This document shows positions 26,928-36,888 of a DNA stretch of 64,000 nucleotides, piece by piece. The DNA is taken from NCBI GenBank assembly GCA_001683985.1, contig MAEO01000208.1:1-64000 (forward strand), read 5' to 3'. The notes below the pieces were generated by a model that was not told the DNA's origin, ran no database searches, and was given only the letters and a program-made list of their open reading frames with translations. The first letter of the stretch is position 1. Each line of letters starts with the position of its first letter. The stretch comes from Smithella sp. M82 (lineage in GTDB: Bacteria > Desulfobacterota > Syntrophia > Syntrophales > Smithellaceae). The translations under genes were made by a program, and so were the position numbers.

Positions 26928-27127
26928 CAGACAACGATGATGAATAGTTTGTGGAGACAATTATTTCTGGTTTTGTATAAAAATGTTTTAAATAATAAAT
27001 AAATATTTTAGCCCATGATGAAAGCAGAAAATGTTTTTAAGTAAAACGTTTATAAAGTTCAGTTGCTATGGAATAAAAAAGTATGCCGATTATTTTTTCA
27101 ACAATAGCTTTTTAGGAGCATTTAAGG

Positions 27128-28207
27128 ATGAACATAAAAAATAAAAGTAAAATTGAGTTCAAGAATTTGCTGGTAACCGGTGGCTGTGGATTTATCGGAA
27201 GTAATTTTATCCGTTATTTGATTAACAATAAAAATTATTCCGGCAAAATAATTAATGTCGATTGTTTAACGTATGCCGGAAATCCGGAAAATCTGGCTGA
27301 TATAGCCGCTGATTATTCTTCACGATATATTTTTCAAAAAGTGAACATATGTGATTTAAAAAAACTGGAAAAGATATTTTCAAAATATGATATTGATGCC
27401 GTCTGCCATTTTGCTGCCGAGTCGCACGTTGACCGTTCTATAAAAGCTCCGGGTAATTTCATTCAAACGAACATTATTGGAACATTTAATCTTCTTGAAG
27501 TATCTAAAGCACGCGGGGATGAATTCAGGCTCTTCCATCATGTCAGTACCGATGAGGTTTACGGCAGTCTCGGAGCCAAAGGCTTTTTCCGTGAAAATAC
27601 GCCATATCGTCCCAATAGTCCGTATTCGGCTTCCAAGGCGGCTTCCGATCATCTTGTACGCGCTTACTGTAAGACATTTTCCTTGCCCGTAACTATTTCA
27701 AACTGCTCGAATAATTACGGCCCATACCAGTTTCCGGAAAAACTGATTCCGCTTATTATTCTTAATGCTCTCGAGGGAAAGCCCCTTCCTGTCTACGGCG
27801 ACGGGAAAAATGTGCGTGACTGGCTTTATGTGGAAGATCATTGTGAAGCAATCTGGAGAATTATGACAACAGGGGATAAAGGCGAAACATACAATATCGG
27901 TGGTAATGCGGAAATGGAAAATATTTTAATTGTGCAAATGATCTGCGATATTCTTGATGAAATAAAACCTGCCGGAAATGGACGGCCGCGACGCAATTTG
28001 ATTGCCTTTGTCAAAGATCGTCCCGGACATGATCGCCGATACGCAATTGATTTTTCCAAATTGAAAAAAGAGTTAAATTGGTCTCCGAAGGAATCTTTTG
28101 ACTCCGGACTGCGAAAAACCATCAATTGGTATTTACATCATAAAAAATGGATAAAAAATATTAAGAACGGTACCTATCTGAAATGGATTAAAGAACAATA
28201 CGGCTAA
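27128..28207 (+). CDS. rfbB: dTDP-glucose 4,6-dehydratase
   Basis: A 359-residue extended SDR that makes dTDP-4-keto-6-deoxyglucose for rhamnose and other deoxysugars of surface polysaccharide. NAD motif [14 protein letters not shown] begins near residue 18. [11 protein letters not shown] carries the Thr and the catalytic Asp-Glu pair of the dehydratase, and [12 protein letters not shown] the Tyr-x3-Lys. [19 protein letters not shown] and [19 protein letters not shown] are diagnostic. Length and motif order are complete. It stands apart from rfbA, rfbC and rfbD, none of which is in this window, so its sugar pathway must be completed elsewhere. Confidence 0.94.
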   Translation: MNIKNKSKIEFKNLLVTGGCGFIGSNFIRYLINNKNYSGKIINVDCLTYAGNPENLADIAADYSSRYIFQKVNICDLKKLEKIFSKYDIDAVCHFAAESHVDRSIKAPGNFIQTNIIGTFNLLEVSKARGDEFRLFHHVSTDEVYGSLGAKGFFRENTPYRPNSPYSASKAASDHLVRAYCKTFSLPVTISNCSNNYGPYQFPEKLIPLIILNALEGKPLPVYGDGKNVRDWLYVEDHCEAIWRIMTTGDKGETYNIGGNAEMENILIVQMICDILDEIKPAGNGRPRRNLIAFVKDRPGHDRRYAIDFSKLKKELNWSPKESFDSGLRKTINWYLHHKKWIKNIKNGTYLKWIKEQYG

Positions 28208-28348
28208 AATTATTTTATCAGAAGTTATTAGTTGATAATTCACAAATAAAACAGGTTTTCGAATCTATTTATCTTGAGGCATACCAAAGTGAATATGATA
28301 AGGAATCTTTCCTGTGTTTGCAAGGAAAGGAATGATTAGGGATTTGTA

Positions 28349-29953
28349 ATGAAAGAAACCGTCTTTGTTATCAGTGGTATTATTTTATTCCTGATCGGTA
28401 TGATTAATCTTTCCTCTGCCGTTCGAAAAATAATTGATGTCCGTATAAAAGAATTCATCCGATATGCGGTACAAAAACCATTATACGGACTTCTTGCCGG
28501 TATAATTTCGACAATCATTTTCCAAAGCTCTTCTGCTTCTACGGCGCTGACTGTCGGTTTGGTGAGCGCGGGATTAATCAGCTTTTATAATTCTCTCGCA
28601 ATTATCCTGGGCGCTGATATCGGCGCTACTTTGACTGTTCAATTTGTTGTCTGGCATTTCACGGATATTTCACCGCTTATTATTTCCATAGGTGGGCTTT
28701 TGTGGTTAATTCGCCGTGGCAAATGGGAGATTACGGGCAAGATAATTTTTTATTTCGGATTGCTTTTCTTCGGTTTGGGAATGATTAGTCATGCTATAGA
28801 GCCTTTAAAAGATTCTCCGGTTTTCTTGCATATATTTACACAAACTCAAAATCCATTCTTAGGCATTGGTCTGGGAATTGTAGTTACCGGTGTTGTTCAT
28901 GCTTCCGCTATACCTATCAGTATTATGGCGCTGTTAGCGCAGCATAATTTGGTTTCTCTGGAAAATGCTCTTCCTGTGATAATGGGAGCAAACATCGGCG
29001 CTACCGTTACGGCGCTACTCGCCGGAACAGCAGCAACAGTAAGCGGAAAAAGAACTGCCATATCTCACTTGATCTTCAAATGCGTCGGCGTTCTTATATG
29101 TTTTATTCTGATGCCGTATTTACTAATCGTATTAAAAAACCTTTCTGCTAATGTTGCTCAGCAGATTGTTCTGGCACATTTTATACTTAATTTTGTTATT
29201 ATGATCACTTTTGTTTTTTTTCTGAAACTTTTTGCAGCTGTAATGCAGAGAATCTTAAAAGGGGAAGAAGAAACATTGCCGATCTGGCCGGAATATCTTG
29301 ATCGCAGAAATCTGTCTGATGAAGAAAAAGCCCTTGATAACGCACAAAAAGAATTACAGAGGGAGATCAACCTTACGCGGAAAATGTTTTTAATTACTAA
29401 AAGGATGATATTTTTCGTTGAAAAGGGCAGGCAGAGAGATGTTTCTTATATAGAGATGGTGGTAAATAACTTACGCTTGCAGATCGTAAGGTTTTTATGG
29501 AAAATATCCGCACAAAATAAATCGACTCAACTATCCAAAAAGATTTTTGCTTTCACGGCAATCGCCGGTGATATTGAAAGCATGGGCAATCACGTGGTCT
29601 GGATAGCCGAATTAGCCGAACGAAAAGCCGAAGGGAAAATAAAGTTTACCGAGATGGGCAAGCAGGAATTGCAGGAGATCACATCTTTGGTAAGTCAGAA
29701 TATTGATGAAGCTATGTCTTTAATTGAAATATCCGACAAGGGAAAAATAGTCAGCGTCATTCAAAGAGAGGAAAAAATTGATGAGAAAGTTAAAGAAGCC
29801 CGCAATAATCATCTCAAGAGATTTCATAATCGTCTTTGCAGTACAGAGGCAGGACTGATTTTTGTGGAAATGCTAATTCATCTGGAACGAATTTCCGATC
29901 ATTGCAATAATATTGCCGAATATATTCTGGATATTAAAGAAAGATCAGAATAA
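28349..29953 (+). CDS. Na+/phosphate cotransporter family protein with PhoU-like domain
   Basis: 534 residues. The N-terminal ~310 residues form the two inverted Na/Pi repeats, with the QSSSASTALTVGL motif in the first and GVVHASAIPISIMAL in the second (QSS reduced to HAS), plus GADIGATLT and GANIGATVTALL. The C-terminal ~200 residues are a cytoplasmic helical PhoU-like domain. It belongs to the YjbB/NptA group, which moves phosphate with sodium, often outward. The HAS in place of QSS in repeat two is a departure from the consensus substrate-binding motif. There is no pho gene nearby and only a weak ribosome-binding site. Confidence 0.88.
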   Translation: MKETVFVISGIILFLIGMINLSSAVRKIIDVRIKEFIRYAVQKPLYGLLAGIISTIIFQSSSASTALTVGLVSAGLISFYNSLAIILGADIGATLTVQFVVWHFTDISPLIISIGGLLWLIRRGKWEITGKIIFYFGLLFFGLGMISHAIEPLKDSPVFLHIFTQTQNPFLGIGLGIVVTGVVHASAIPISIMALLAQHNLVSLENALPVIMGANIGATVTALLAGTAATVSGKRTAISHLIFKCVGVLICFILMPYLLIVLKNLSANVAQQIVLAHFILNFVIMITFVFFLKLFAAVMQRILKGEEETLPIWPEYLDRRNLSDEEKALDNAQKELQREINLTRKMFLITKRMIFFVEKGRQRDVSYIEMVVNNLRLQIVRFLWKISAQNKSTQLSKKIFAFTAIAGDIESMGNHVVWIAELAERKAEGKIKFTEMGKQELQEITSLVSQNIDEAMSLIEISDKGKIVSVIQREEKIDEKVKEARNNHLKRFHNRLCSTEAGLIFVEMLIHLERISDHCNNIAEYILDIKERSE

Positions 29954-30141
29954 GACCGTTTACAATTAATTGCGCAATCTGTCAGCGGCTTCAGGCGAAT
30001 CCAAAGCCATATTATCTAATAATACCATCCCTATAATCAGTGCAAATTCGGTACACTGCAAATACGTATTGAACTAATCAGCAATATCTTCTATAATTAA
30101 CATGTAAGATTATTTGAACATTTACGTAAGGAGGCATCAAG

Positions 30142-30660
30142 ATGAATAAGAGAATGAATGCCCTTAAATTCGCTCTGGAAAATGAACAGAAAGAGAGGGA
30201 GTTTTATCTGGCTAACGCCCGCCGGACAAAAAATTTAGCCGGTAAGAATATGTTCAAACAAATAGCAGATGAAGAAAAAGAACATTACGAAATGTTAAAG
30301 AAACTTCATGATCAGTGGGAAAAGAAAGAGAAATGGCCGGCAACAGTGTCTCTGAAAGTAAGAAAATCATCGGTTGGCAATGTTTTGAAATCAATGTCAG
30401 GCAAAAAGGCTGCCCGCATAACTGGCAATGAAGATGATTTAAAAGCGATTCGAACCGCGATTGATTTTGAAGCTAAAGGTGCAGCACTTTACACTAAACT
30501 GGCAAAAAGCAGCGCCGATCCTAAAGAAAAAGCTTTTTTTAACTTATTAGCCAGCATCGAACGGGAACATTTTCTTTCTTTACGTGATACGGAAGAATTT
30601 CTGACCGACCCTGCATCATGGTTTCAGAACATGGAAAAAACCACACTGGACGGAGGTTGA
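30142..30660 (+). CDS. Rubrerythrin-like ferritin-fold diiron protein
   Basis: 172 residues with two tandem half-ferritin units. ENEQKEREFY and DEEKEHYEML give the first pair of iron-ligand helices; DFEAKGAALY and SIEREHFLSL give the second. The four-helix bundle would hold a diiron site through the Glu residues and the ExxH motifs. The C-terminal rubredoxin domain of classic rubrerythrin is missing; the protein ends in DPASWFQNMEKTTLDGG, a tail common to rubredoxin-less members. In anaerobes such proteins reduce peroxide. An AAGGAGG site precedes the start. It is monocistronic and converges on the ABC-F gene. Confidence 0.88.
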   Translation: MNKRMNALKFALENEQKEREFYLANARRTKNLAGKNMFKQIADEEKEHYEMLKKLHDQWEKKEKWPATVSLKVRKSSVGNVLKSMSGKKAARITGNEDDLKAIRTAIDFEAKGAALYTKLAKSSADPKEKAFFNLLASIEREHFLSLRDTEEFLTDPASWFQNMEKTTLDGG

Positions 30661-30676
30661 AAAAAATCTATTTTGC

Positions 30677-32617
30677 CTATAGTTTTTCCAGTTTTTCATT
30701 TATTTCTGTCCAGATATTGTAGACGTTGTCTAAATCAGCATTGATATCTTTTAATTCCATATTAATCTTTTTGATTTTCACCGAGTCTTTGAGCGCTTGC
30801 GGATTACACAGCGTCGTTTCATGCTCCAATTTTTTAGCTTCGAGGGCTGCCAGCTTTTTTTCTGTTGCTGCCAGCTCTTTTATCAGTGGGGCGCGTTTTT
30901 GATATGTCCTGTTTCGTTCTTCCGCTTCCAAACGTTTTTTTTCTTTGTTGCTGATTGTCTGATCTTTATTCAATATCTGTGAAGCCTTATCGTTTGCTGC
31001 CGGGGGGATTGATTGGCTGCGTTTTTCAATAAAATAAGAATAATTACCAAGATAATAGTTGACGGAACCGTCTTTTAATTCAAAAACTTTATTAACCAGA
31101 TTATCCAGAAAGTAGCGGTCATGTGAAACAATGGCCACAGCGCCGTGATAATTAATCAAAGCGTTTTGGAAAATATCTTTAGTCTTTAAGTCAAGATGGT
31201 TGGTCGGTTCATCGAGAATCAGAAAATTCGTATCCATAAGCATAATTTTTAATAAAGCAAGACGCGATTTTTCTCCGCCGGAGAGGATAGCGATAGATTT
31301 ATAAATATCATCACCGGAAAACAAAAAAGCGCCCAGCAGGTTGCGTTTATCCTGATCAGATGCTTTTGCCGGCACGGAATTTATTTCTTCCCAGATAGTC
31401 TTATCATAATTCAGATTTTGCGAGCTTTCCTGGGAAAAGAAAGCCATATTCACGCCGTCTCCATATTTTATGGAACCACGAGATGGTTTTTCGGAAAGAC
31501 TGAGCAGTCGGGATAAAGTTGATTTACCGGAACCGTTGACTCCGACGAAAGCAACCTTATCGCCGCGGAATAGAGTGAAGTTGATATTATTAAATACATT
31601 TAAATTGTCATAGCTGTGTCCCACATCCGTTACCTTGACTACTTCCTTTGCGCTTTTTTTGCCTTCTGGAAACTTCATGTCAATGCTTTTGTTTTTTGCT
31701 TCGGCAGTTATCTCGGAAATTTTCTCCAGCATTTTTATTCTGCTTTGGACTTGCGCAGCTTTTGTGTTTTTGTAACGGAATCGTTCCACAAACTCCTCAA
31801 TTTTTTTGATTTGCGCTTTTTGCAGTTCCATTTCTTTTATCAGAGCGGCCCGTCGTCTTTCCTTTTCGTTCAGATAATAAGAGTAATTTCCCTTGTAAAT
31901 GTGAATTTTACATGAAGACAGTTCCGCAATCTGCAGCGCGATCTTATCGAGGAAGAAACGATCATGAGAAATAACAATGATTGTTCCGGGGTAATCCTTA
32001 AGATAAGATTCCAGCCACTCCATGCTTTCCGTGTCCAGATGATTGGTCGGTTCATCCAGAAGCATTATGTCGGGTTTCGCCAGAAGAATCGAGGTCAGCA
32101 AAATGCGCATTTTCCAGCCGCCGGAAAATAAGGCGCAATCGCGGGTAAAGTCACTTTCTCTAAATCCGAATCCTTTAAGTATCTGTTTGGCTTTGGATTC
32201 GAAAGCATATCCATCCAACATGCTGAAATGCGCCAGCGCATCGGAATACTTTTGTGAAATTTCACTGTATTCATTCGTATTTTGTTTTATTTGCGAAAGC
32301 TTTTGTTCCAAATCTCTGATGGATTCTTCAATAGCGGAAATTCCGCTTTTCTTTTTTAAAAAATTTATCAGAGGCATTGATTCCAGTTCCACCAGATCCT
32401 GCGGCAAATAACCAAATACTTTTTGTTTTCTGCCGGGAATTTCTATTACTCCGGAATCAGGATGAACTTGATCCATTATTACCCGAAACAAAGTTGTTTT
32501 ACCGGTACCATTTTCGCCGACAAGACCAATGCGGTTTTGGGGATGAATTGTCCAGTTGATATTGTCGAACAGTATTTTATCTGAAAAAGACAGACTGATA
32601 TTGCGAAAATAAATCAA
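30677..32617 (-). CDS. ABC-F family ATPase (Uup/YheS type)
   Basis: 646 residues with two ABC cassettes and no membrane segments. The first has GLVGENGTGKTTL near residue 32, FSGGWKMR and LLDEPTNHLD; the second has GVNGSGKST, LSGGEKSRLALL and LILDEPTNHLD. Between them is the charged P-site tRNA-interaction linker rich in Lys/Glu. The C-terminal ~100 residues are a coiled coil (KKRLEAEERNRTYQKRAP...). ABC-F proteins act on the ribosome and modulate translation; some confer antibiotic resistance. Linker length and coiled coil suggest a housekeeping Uup/YheS-like or EttA-related member, but the subclass is not certain. Confidence 0.9.
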   Translation of the reverse strand: MIYFRNISLSFSDKILFDNINWTIHPQNRIGLVGENGTGKTTLFRVIMDQVHPDSGVIEIPGRKQKVFGYLPQDLVELESMPLINFLKKKSGISAIEESIRDLEQKLSQIKQNTNEYSEISQKYSDALAHFSMLDGYAFESKAKQILKGFGFRESDFTRDCALFSGGWKMRILLTSILLAKPDIMLLDEPTNHLDTESMEWLESYLKDYPGTIIVISHDRFFLDKIALQIAELSSCKIHIYKGNYSYYLNEKERRRAALIKEMELQKAQIKKIEEFVERFRYKNTKAAQVQSRIKMLEKISEITAEAKNKSIDMKFPEGKKSAKEVVKVTDVGHSYDNLNVFNNINFTLFRGDKVAFVGVNGSGKSTLSRLLSLSEKPSRGSIKYGDGVNMAFFSQESSQNLNYDKTIWEEINSVPAKASDQDKRNLLGAFLFSGDDIYKSIAILSGGEKSRLALLKIMLMDTNFLILDEPTNHLDLKTKDIFQNALINYHGAVAIVSHDRYFLDNLVNKVFELKDGSVNYYLGNYSYFIEKRSQSIPPAANDKASQILNKDQTISNKEKKRLEAEERNRTYQKRAPLIKELAATEKKLAALEAKKLEHETTLCNPQALKDSVKIKKINMELKDINADLDNVYNIWTEINEKLEKL

Positions 32618-32854
32618 AAACCACTCCTCCGAAAGTTTGCGGTTATATTGGCAAATTTACTTTAAAACTTCAAGGGTAATCGCTGATTATATAAATGTTG
32701 TTCTTAATAAGAAATATAATGTTTCTGAATACCGGCTTCTTAAAAGAAAAAAAGAAAGAACCCAAGAAAGAACCCAACACTTGCTAAAAATTATTTGTAG
32801 TGATAATCTCACACCATATTTCCAAGTATCTAAAATAATCGGGAGACAAACAAC

Positions 32855-33667
32855 TTGATTACCAACAAGATAATTCAGATAATGAAATCATTTGTTGAGA
32901 AATTGGAAAAAGGGGAAAATGCTCGAATATTAAAATATTTTCTTATAAGCGCCTTTTTTGTTTCCATTATATTTGTTGTTTTTTTGATTTATTTTTTCGT
33001 GAAATATGCTCCGGTTATACTGAGTTTATATGAACAAAGATATATATATAAAAGGATTATAACAGTCTCTGTCGATTCCAGCATCCCGGTTTCAGCGTCT
33101 ATCGATCACACGTTCCATATCCCCATTAAGAATGAATTCGATTATGCTGTACCCGTAAAAACGGTCATCAAATTACCGGTAGATAAGGAATTTAAAGTTA
33201 CTTTTGATAAACCTTTAAATATTCCCATTGATCACGTTTTTCATGTAGATGAGAAAATCAATGTCAAGACAGAATTTCCTTTTGAAACCAAACTTGCCAT
33301 CAAGATTCTTGGTGTAAACATGAACGTGCCTGTAAAAGGTGTAATTCCTTTGAACATGGTGATTCCTCTAAAGCATGATTTTCATATTAAGGATACCCTT
33401 GCGGTAAAACCTCAAGCGGCTCTTCCTGTCCCCGTTAATAGTATCTTTGATGTACCTGTTGATTTTATATTACGGGGGAAATTGCCTATTGACGGAATGA
33501 TGTCTGTACCGATTAAAGATAAGGTCAATGCGGATGTGATGTTGAGAGACAAGCTTCCGGTAACACTACAATTTAGTTCTTTTTTCGATCAGAAAAAGGT
33601 TATGGGAAGCGATAATGTCAAGCAAAGTATACCGGTTTTTCCAAAGGAAAATGTAAAAAATCAATAA
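32855..33667 (+). CDS. Single-pass membrane protein with repeated Pro-Val beta motif
   Basis: A 270-residue protein that I do not recognise. A transmembrane helix lies near residues 28-50 (YFLISAFFVSIIFVVFLIYFFVKY). The outer part is a string of short repeats of the type IPV-x-(6-8)-F-x-V/IP: SIPVSASIDHTFHIPI, AVPVKTVIKLPVDKEFKV, NIPIDHVFHV, NVPVKGVIPLNMVIPL, LPVPVNSIFDVPV. This suggests an extended beta-helix or beta-sheet facing the periplasm. It starts with TTG at 32855 behind GGGAG; an internal ATG at 32882 has no site. A ~73-codon frame just upstream is doubtful and was left out. Neighbours give no clue. Confidence 0.65.
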   Translation: MITNKIIQIMKSFVEKLEKGENARILKYFLISAFFVSIIFVVFLIYFFVKYAPVILSLYEQRYIYKRIITVSVDSSIPVSASIDHTFHIPIKNEFDYAVPVKTVIKLPVDKEFKVTFDKPLNIPIDHVFHVDEKINVKTEFPFETKLAIKILGVNMNVPVKGVIPLNMVIPLKHDFHIKDTLAVKPQAALPVPVNSIFDVPVDFILRGKLPIDGMMSVPIKDKVNADVMLRDKLPVTLQFSSFFDQKKVMGSDNVKQSIPVFPKENVKNQ

Positions 33668-33771
33668 CAATATAACATATAACGCACCTTGTTGTCACAA
33701 AAAAGCGCTCATAGCGAAAATGTAACAGTCTCAATTGACTTTATAAAGATCTTTGCAGCAAACTGAAGCAT

Positions 33772-34584
33772 TTATTTATCTATAGTATTAAAGGAAATAA
33801 AGCCTAACAAATCTTTAATAAAAGCATCACGTGCCTGACTAATAAAACCGTGACTGCATCCTTTATATTCTATTAATTTTGCGCCTGGTATACGCTTGGC
33901 CAAAATCAGGGAGTTCTGCGGCGGAATAAGAGGATCATCGGTCCCGGCAGCGATCAGAGTGGGATTTTTTATTTCAGGAAGACGATCAAAGGTATCGGCT
34001 TTTGCGCAGGCTATAAATTGGCGCACGGCATTTGCAGCGCTGATTGGCGCCCGTAAATAACGTTCTTTGAAATTTTCCACATAATCTTCATTTGTTTCAA
34101 GGAATTCTTTTGTAAACATCAGCTTTAGTGTTCTATCAAACAGGCCGTCAAGTCCTCCGCTGCGATCCGTCATTATCTTCATAACCTCATCGCTTGCCTG
34201 AATCATGTGTTGACCGCCGCAAAACGTACAGGCGAGGATAAGATTGTTTATTCTTTCGGGATATTTAATTGCCAGTTCCTGGGCAATCAAGCCGCCCATA
34301 GACATTCCCAGAATATTAGCTTGTCCTATTCCTTTCGCATCCATCAAAGCGATAGTGTCATCAGCGAACATTTCACAGGTAAACGTTCCTTCATCGGGAG
34401 CAATCGTGCGTCCGGAGCCTCGATTATCAAACATTAGGACGTGATGCTTTCCGGAGAGTGCGTCTATAAATTCCTGATCCCACCAGTCCATATTGGCGGT
34501 AAAACCCATGATGAGGACGATCGGATCCCCATTGCCCACGGACCTGCAGCAAATTTTGAGATCTCGCACAGCTATTTGTTCCAT
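33772..34584 (-). CDS. Alpha/beta hydrolase
   Basis: A 270-residue hydrolase-fold protein. The oxyanion region is VLIMGFTANMDWW, the nucleophile elbow is GMSMGG (Ser near residue 94), the acid lies in AAGTDDPLIPP and the His in GCSHGF. FDNRGSGRT is typical of the carboxylesterase / 3-oxoadipate-lactonase-like group. No lid or substrate motif fixes the substrate. It lies downstream of der with a 65-bp gap and may be the last gene of the rnc-era-der run. A GGAGG-type site precedes the start. Confidence 0.85.
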   Translation of the reverse strand: MEQIAVRDLKICCRSVGNGDPIVLIMGFTANMDWWDQEFIDALSGKHHVLMFDNRGSGRTIAPDEGTFTCEMFADDTIALMDAKGIGQANILGMSMGGLIAQELAIKYPERINNLILACTFCGGQHMIQASDEVMKIMTDRSGGLDGLFDRTLKLMFTKEFLETNEDYVENFKERYLRAPISAANAVRQFIACAKADTFDRLPEIKNPTLIAAGTDDPLIPPQNSLILAKRIPGAKLIEYKGCSHGFISQARDAFIKDLLGFISFNTIDK

Positions 34585-34649
34585 TTTTGCCTCCTAACAT
34601 AATACAAAATAATTCTGATCCATTCTCCCGGATAGAAATACCCGGATAA

Positions 34650-35969
34650 TTATCTTTTCTTACGGAAAATAAGTTTCAACGGCACGCTGTCAAAACCTAA
34701 TTCTTCGCGAATTTGATTGGCCAGATAACGTTCATAAGAAAAATGAATTCCTTTGCTGTTGCTGACAAAGAAAACAAATGTCGGCGGTTTGATGTCTGTT
34801 TGTGCGGCATAATAAATATGCATTTGTTTGTTTTGATAGCGCGGCAAAGGATTTTTACGCACTGATTTTTCCACCATGTCATTTAACTGCGATGTGCCGA
34901 CTCTTTTTGTGTACTGGTTGTAAACTTCGTTAATCAAATCGAAAATTTTAGGCGCTCTCTGCCCGGTAACGGCAGAAACAAAAATAATCGGCGCAAAATC
35001 CAGAAATTTAACTTTATCCTTGATATCTTCGACGAATTTTCCGACGGTAGAATTATCTTTCTCAATCTTATCCCATTTATTTATCACAATAATGCAGGCT
35101 TTCCCGCGTTCATAGGCGAGGCCGATGATTTTAGTGTCCTGATCCGTAAGTCCTTCTTCGGCATCTATTAATATCAATGCGATGTCACAACGATTGATTG
35201 ATTTAAGAGCCTGAACAACGCTGTATTTTTCCAGTGTCCGGCTGATTTTGTTTTTCCTGCGAATACCCGCCGTGTCGATTAACAAATAATCTTTACCGTG
35301 AATCTTAACCGCTGTATCAATTGCGTCGCGGGTCGTGCCTGGTGTGGGATTGGCAATGCTTCTTTCTTTGCCCAGGATTTTGTTGACAAGCGATGATTTG
35401 CCGACGTTGGGTTTGCCGACAATGGCTATCTTAATCAGGGCGCTTTTGTTGTCTTTATCGTCTGCTGTGCGGGGAAAATCACTGATAATAACGCTCAGTA
35501 ATTCATCAACACCAATGCCATGCTGTGCTGAAATCGGATAAATTTCATCAATGCCCAGACGATAAAAATCGGTAAGCATTTCTTTGTGACGGTCTCCGTC
35601 AGCTTTATTGGCGACATAAAAAACATTTTTACCTTTGTTTCTTAATTGTTTGGCAATTTCTATATCCGACGGGGTGAGACCGTCTTTTGCATCCATTAAA
35701 AAAATAATAACATCCGCTTCTTCAATAGCCAGATTAGTTTGCTCGCGCATTTGCACAAGAATCTTTTCTTCCGATGCGGGCTCAAATCCACCGGTATCAA
35801 TAACAGTAAAAGTTTTATCCCGGAAAACACAATCCATATAGTTGCGGTCGCGTGTAGCGCCGGGCTCATCAATTACGATGGCCTTTTGCTTTCCGGCAAT
35901 TCTGTTGAAAAGCGTTGATTTGCCGACATTAGGACGGCCGACAATGGCTATAATCGGTTTTGCTTTCAT
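34650..35969 (-). CDS. der: Ribosome-assembly GTPase Der (EngA)
   Basis: 439 residues with the tandem G domains unique to Der. The first has GRPNVGKST near residue 10, DTGG and NKAD; the second has GKPNVGKSS near residue 185, DTAGIRR and NKWD. A C-terminal KH-like domain ends with the basic tail LIFRKKR. Der binds the 50S precursor and is essential in many bacteria. It lies 9 bp downstream of era in the same orientation, so both ribosome-assembly GTPases are co-expressed behind rnc. Confidence 0.95.
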   Translation of the reverse strand: MKAKPIIAIVGRPNVGKSTLFNRIAGKQKAIVIDEPGATRDRNYMDCVFRDKTFTVIDTGGFEPASEEKILVQMREQTNLAIEEADVIIFLMDAKDGLTPSDIEIAKQLRNKGKNVFYVANKADGDRHKEMLTDFYRLGIDEIYPISAQHGIGVDELLSVIISDFPRTADDKDNKSALIKIAIVGKPNVGKSSLVNKILGKERSIANPTPGTTRDAIDTAVKIHGKDYLLIDTAGIRRKNKISRTLEKYSVVQALKSINRCDIALILIDAEEGLTDQDTKIIGLAYERGKACIIVINKWDKIEKDNSTVGKFVEDIKDKVKFLDFAPIIFVSAVTGQRAPKIFDLINEVYNQYTKRVGTSQLNDMVEKSVRKNPLPRYQNKQMHIYYAAQTDIKPPTFVFFVSNSKGIHFSYERYLANQIREELGFDSVPLKLIFRKKR

Positions 35970-35978
35970 TTTATATTC

Positions 35979-36869
35979 TCAATGTTTTAACAAGCCGAAC
36001 TCTTCGAGCATTTTTTCAGAACTGGTCCATTCCTTTTTTACCTTTACAAACAATTCCAGATAAACTTTGGCGCCGAACAATCTCTCCATCTCCAGTCTGG
36101 CCTGAGCGCCTATTTTTTTGAGCATCGCTCCTTTTTTGCCGATCATAATTGCTTTCTGGGAATCTTTTTCCACATTAATTGTCGCGCTAATTCGGATTAA
36201 ATTATTTCTCTCATTTTCCTTAAACGAATCAACCTCAACTGCGGTGGAATAGGGGATTTCCTGCTTGGTGAAAAGGGTTATTTTTTCACGTATGAACTCC
36301 GCGGCAATGAATCTTTCAGTTGCGTCGGTGATAATTTCGTCAGGGTAATATTTGGGTCCTTCCGGAAGAGTTGCTATAATGGCATTCAATAAATTATCGA
36401 TGCCATCGCCTTTCAACGCAGAAACAGGAATAATTTCCCGATAGTTATAAAGATTCCGGAATTTATCAATCAGGGGAAGCAGAAATTTTTTCTCAATAAG
36501 ATCAATTTTATTGATAACCAGAAAAACAGGCGTCTTGACCTGAGCCAACGATTCTATTAAAAAAAGGTCATGGGGATGAACGTTGCTATCGGCTTCAACG
36601 AGCATTAACAATACATCAACACTGTTGATTGTTTCCCTTGTTGTTTGCACCATGGCGCGATTCATAGCAGTTTTAGGTTTGTGCATTCCGGGCGTATCCA
36701 GAAAGATAAGTTGTGCATCGGGGAAATTTCTAATGCCGGTTATTTTGTTTCTTGTCGTTTGCGGTTTATCGGTGGTAATGGAAATTTTATCGCCGATAAC
36801 AGCATTAAAAAGCGTAGATTTTCCGGCGTTCGGACGGCCGATAATGCCGATAAATCCTGATTTAAACAA
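35979..36869 (-). CDS. era: GTPase Era
   Basis: A 296-residue GTPase for 16S rRNA maturation and 30S assembly. The G domain carries GRPNAGKST (residue ~10), ITTDKPQTTRNKI as switch I, DTPGMHKPK and NKID. The C-terminal KH domain (residues ~200-290) has MIGKKGAMLKKIGAQARLEMERLFGAKVYLELFVKVKKEW, the rRNA-binding element. All parts are intact. It lies in an rnc-radical SAM-era-der run; rnc-era linkage is conserved across many bacteria. Confidence 0.95.
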   Translation of the reverse strand: MFKSGFIGIIGRPNAGKSTLFNAVIGDKISITTDKPQTTRNKITGIRNFPDAQLIFLDTPGMHKPKTAMNRAMVQTTRETINSVDVLLMLVEADSNVHPHDLFLIESLAQVKTPVFLVINKIDLIEKKFLLPLIDKFRNLYNYREIIPVSALKGDGIDNLLNAIIATLPEGPKYYPDEIITDATERFIAAEFIREKITLFTKQEIPYSTAVEVDSFKENERNNLIRISATINVEKDSQKAIMIGKKGAMLKKIGAQARLEMERLFGAKVYLELFVKVKKEWTSSEKMLEEFGLLKH

Positions 36870-36888
36870 TTCTATTATCTCCCTTGAA

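Noticed and set aside
32637-32858. 73-codon plus-strand frame before the beta-repeat protein
   Set aside because: Lys/Arg-rich composition typical of AT-rich noncoding DNA, no good start site, no recognisable motif.
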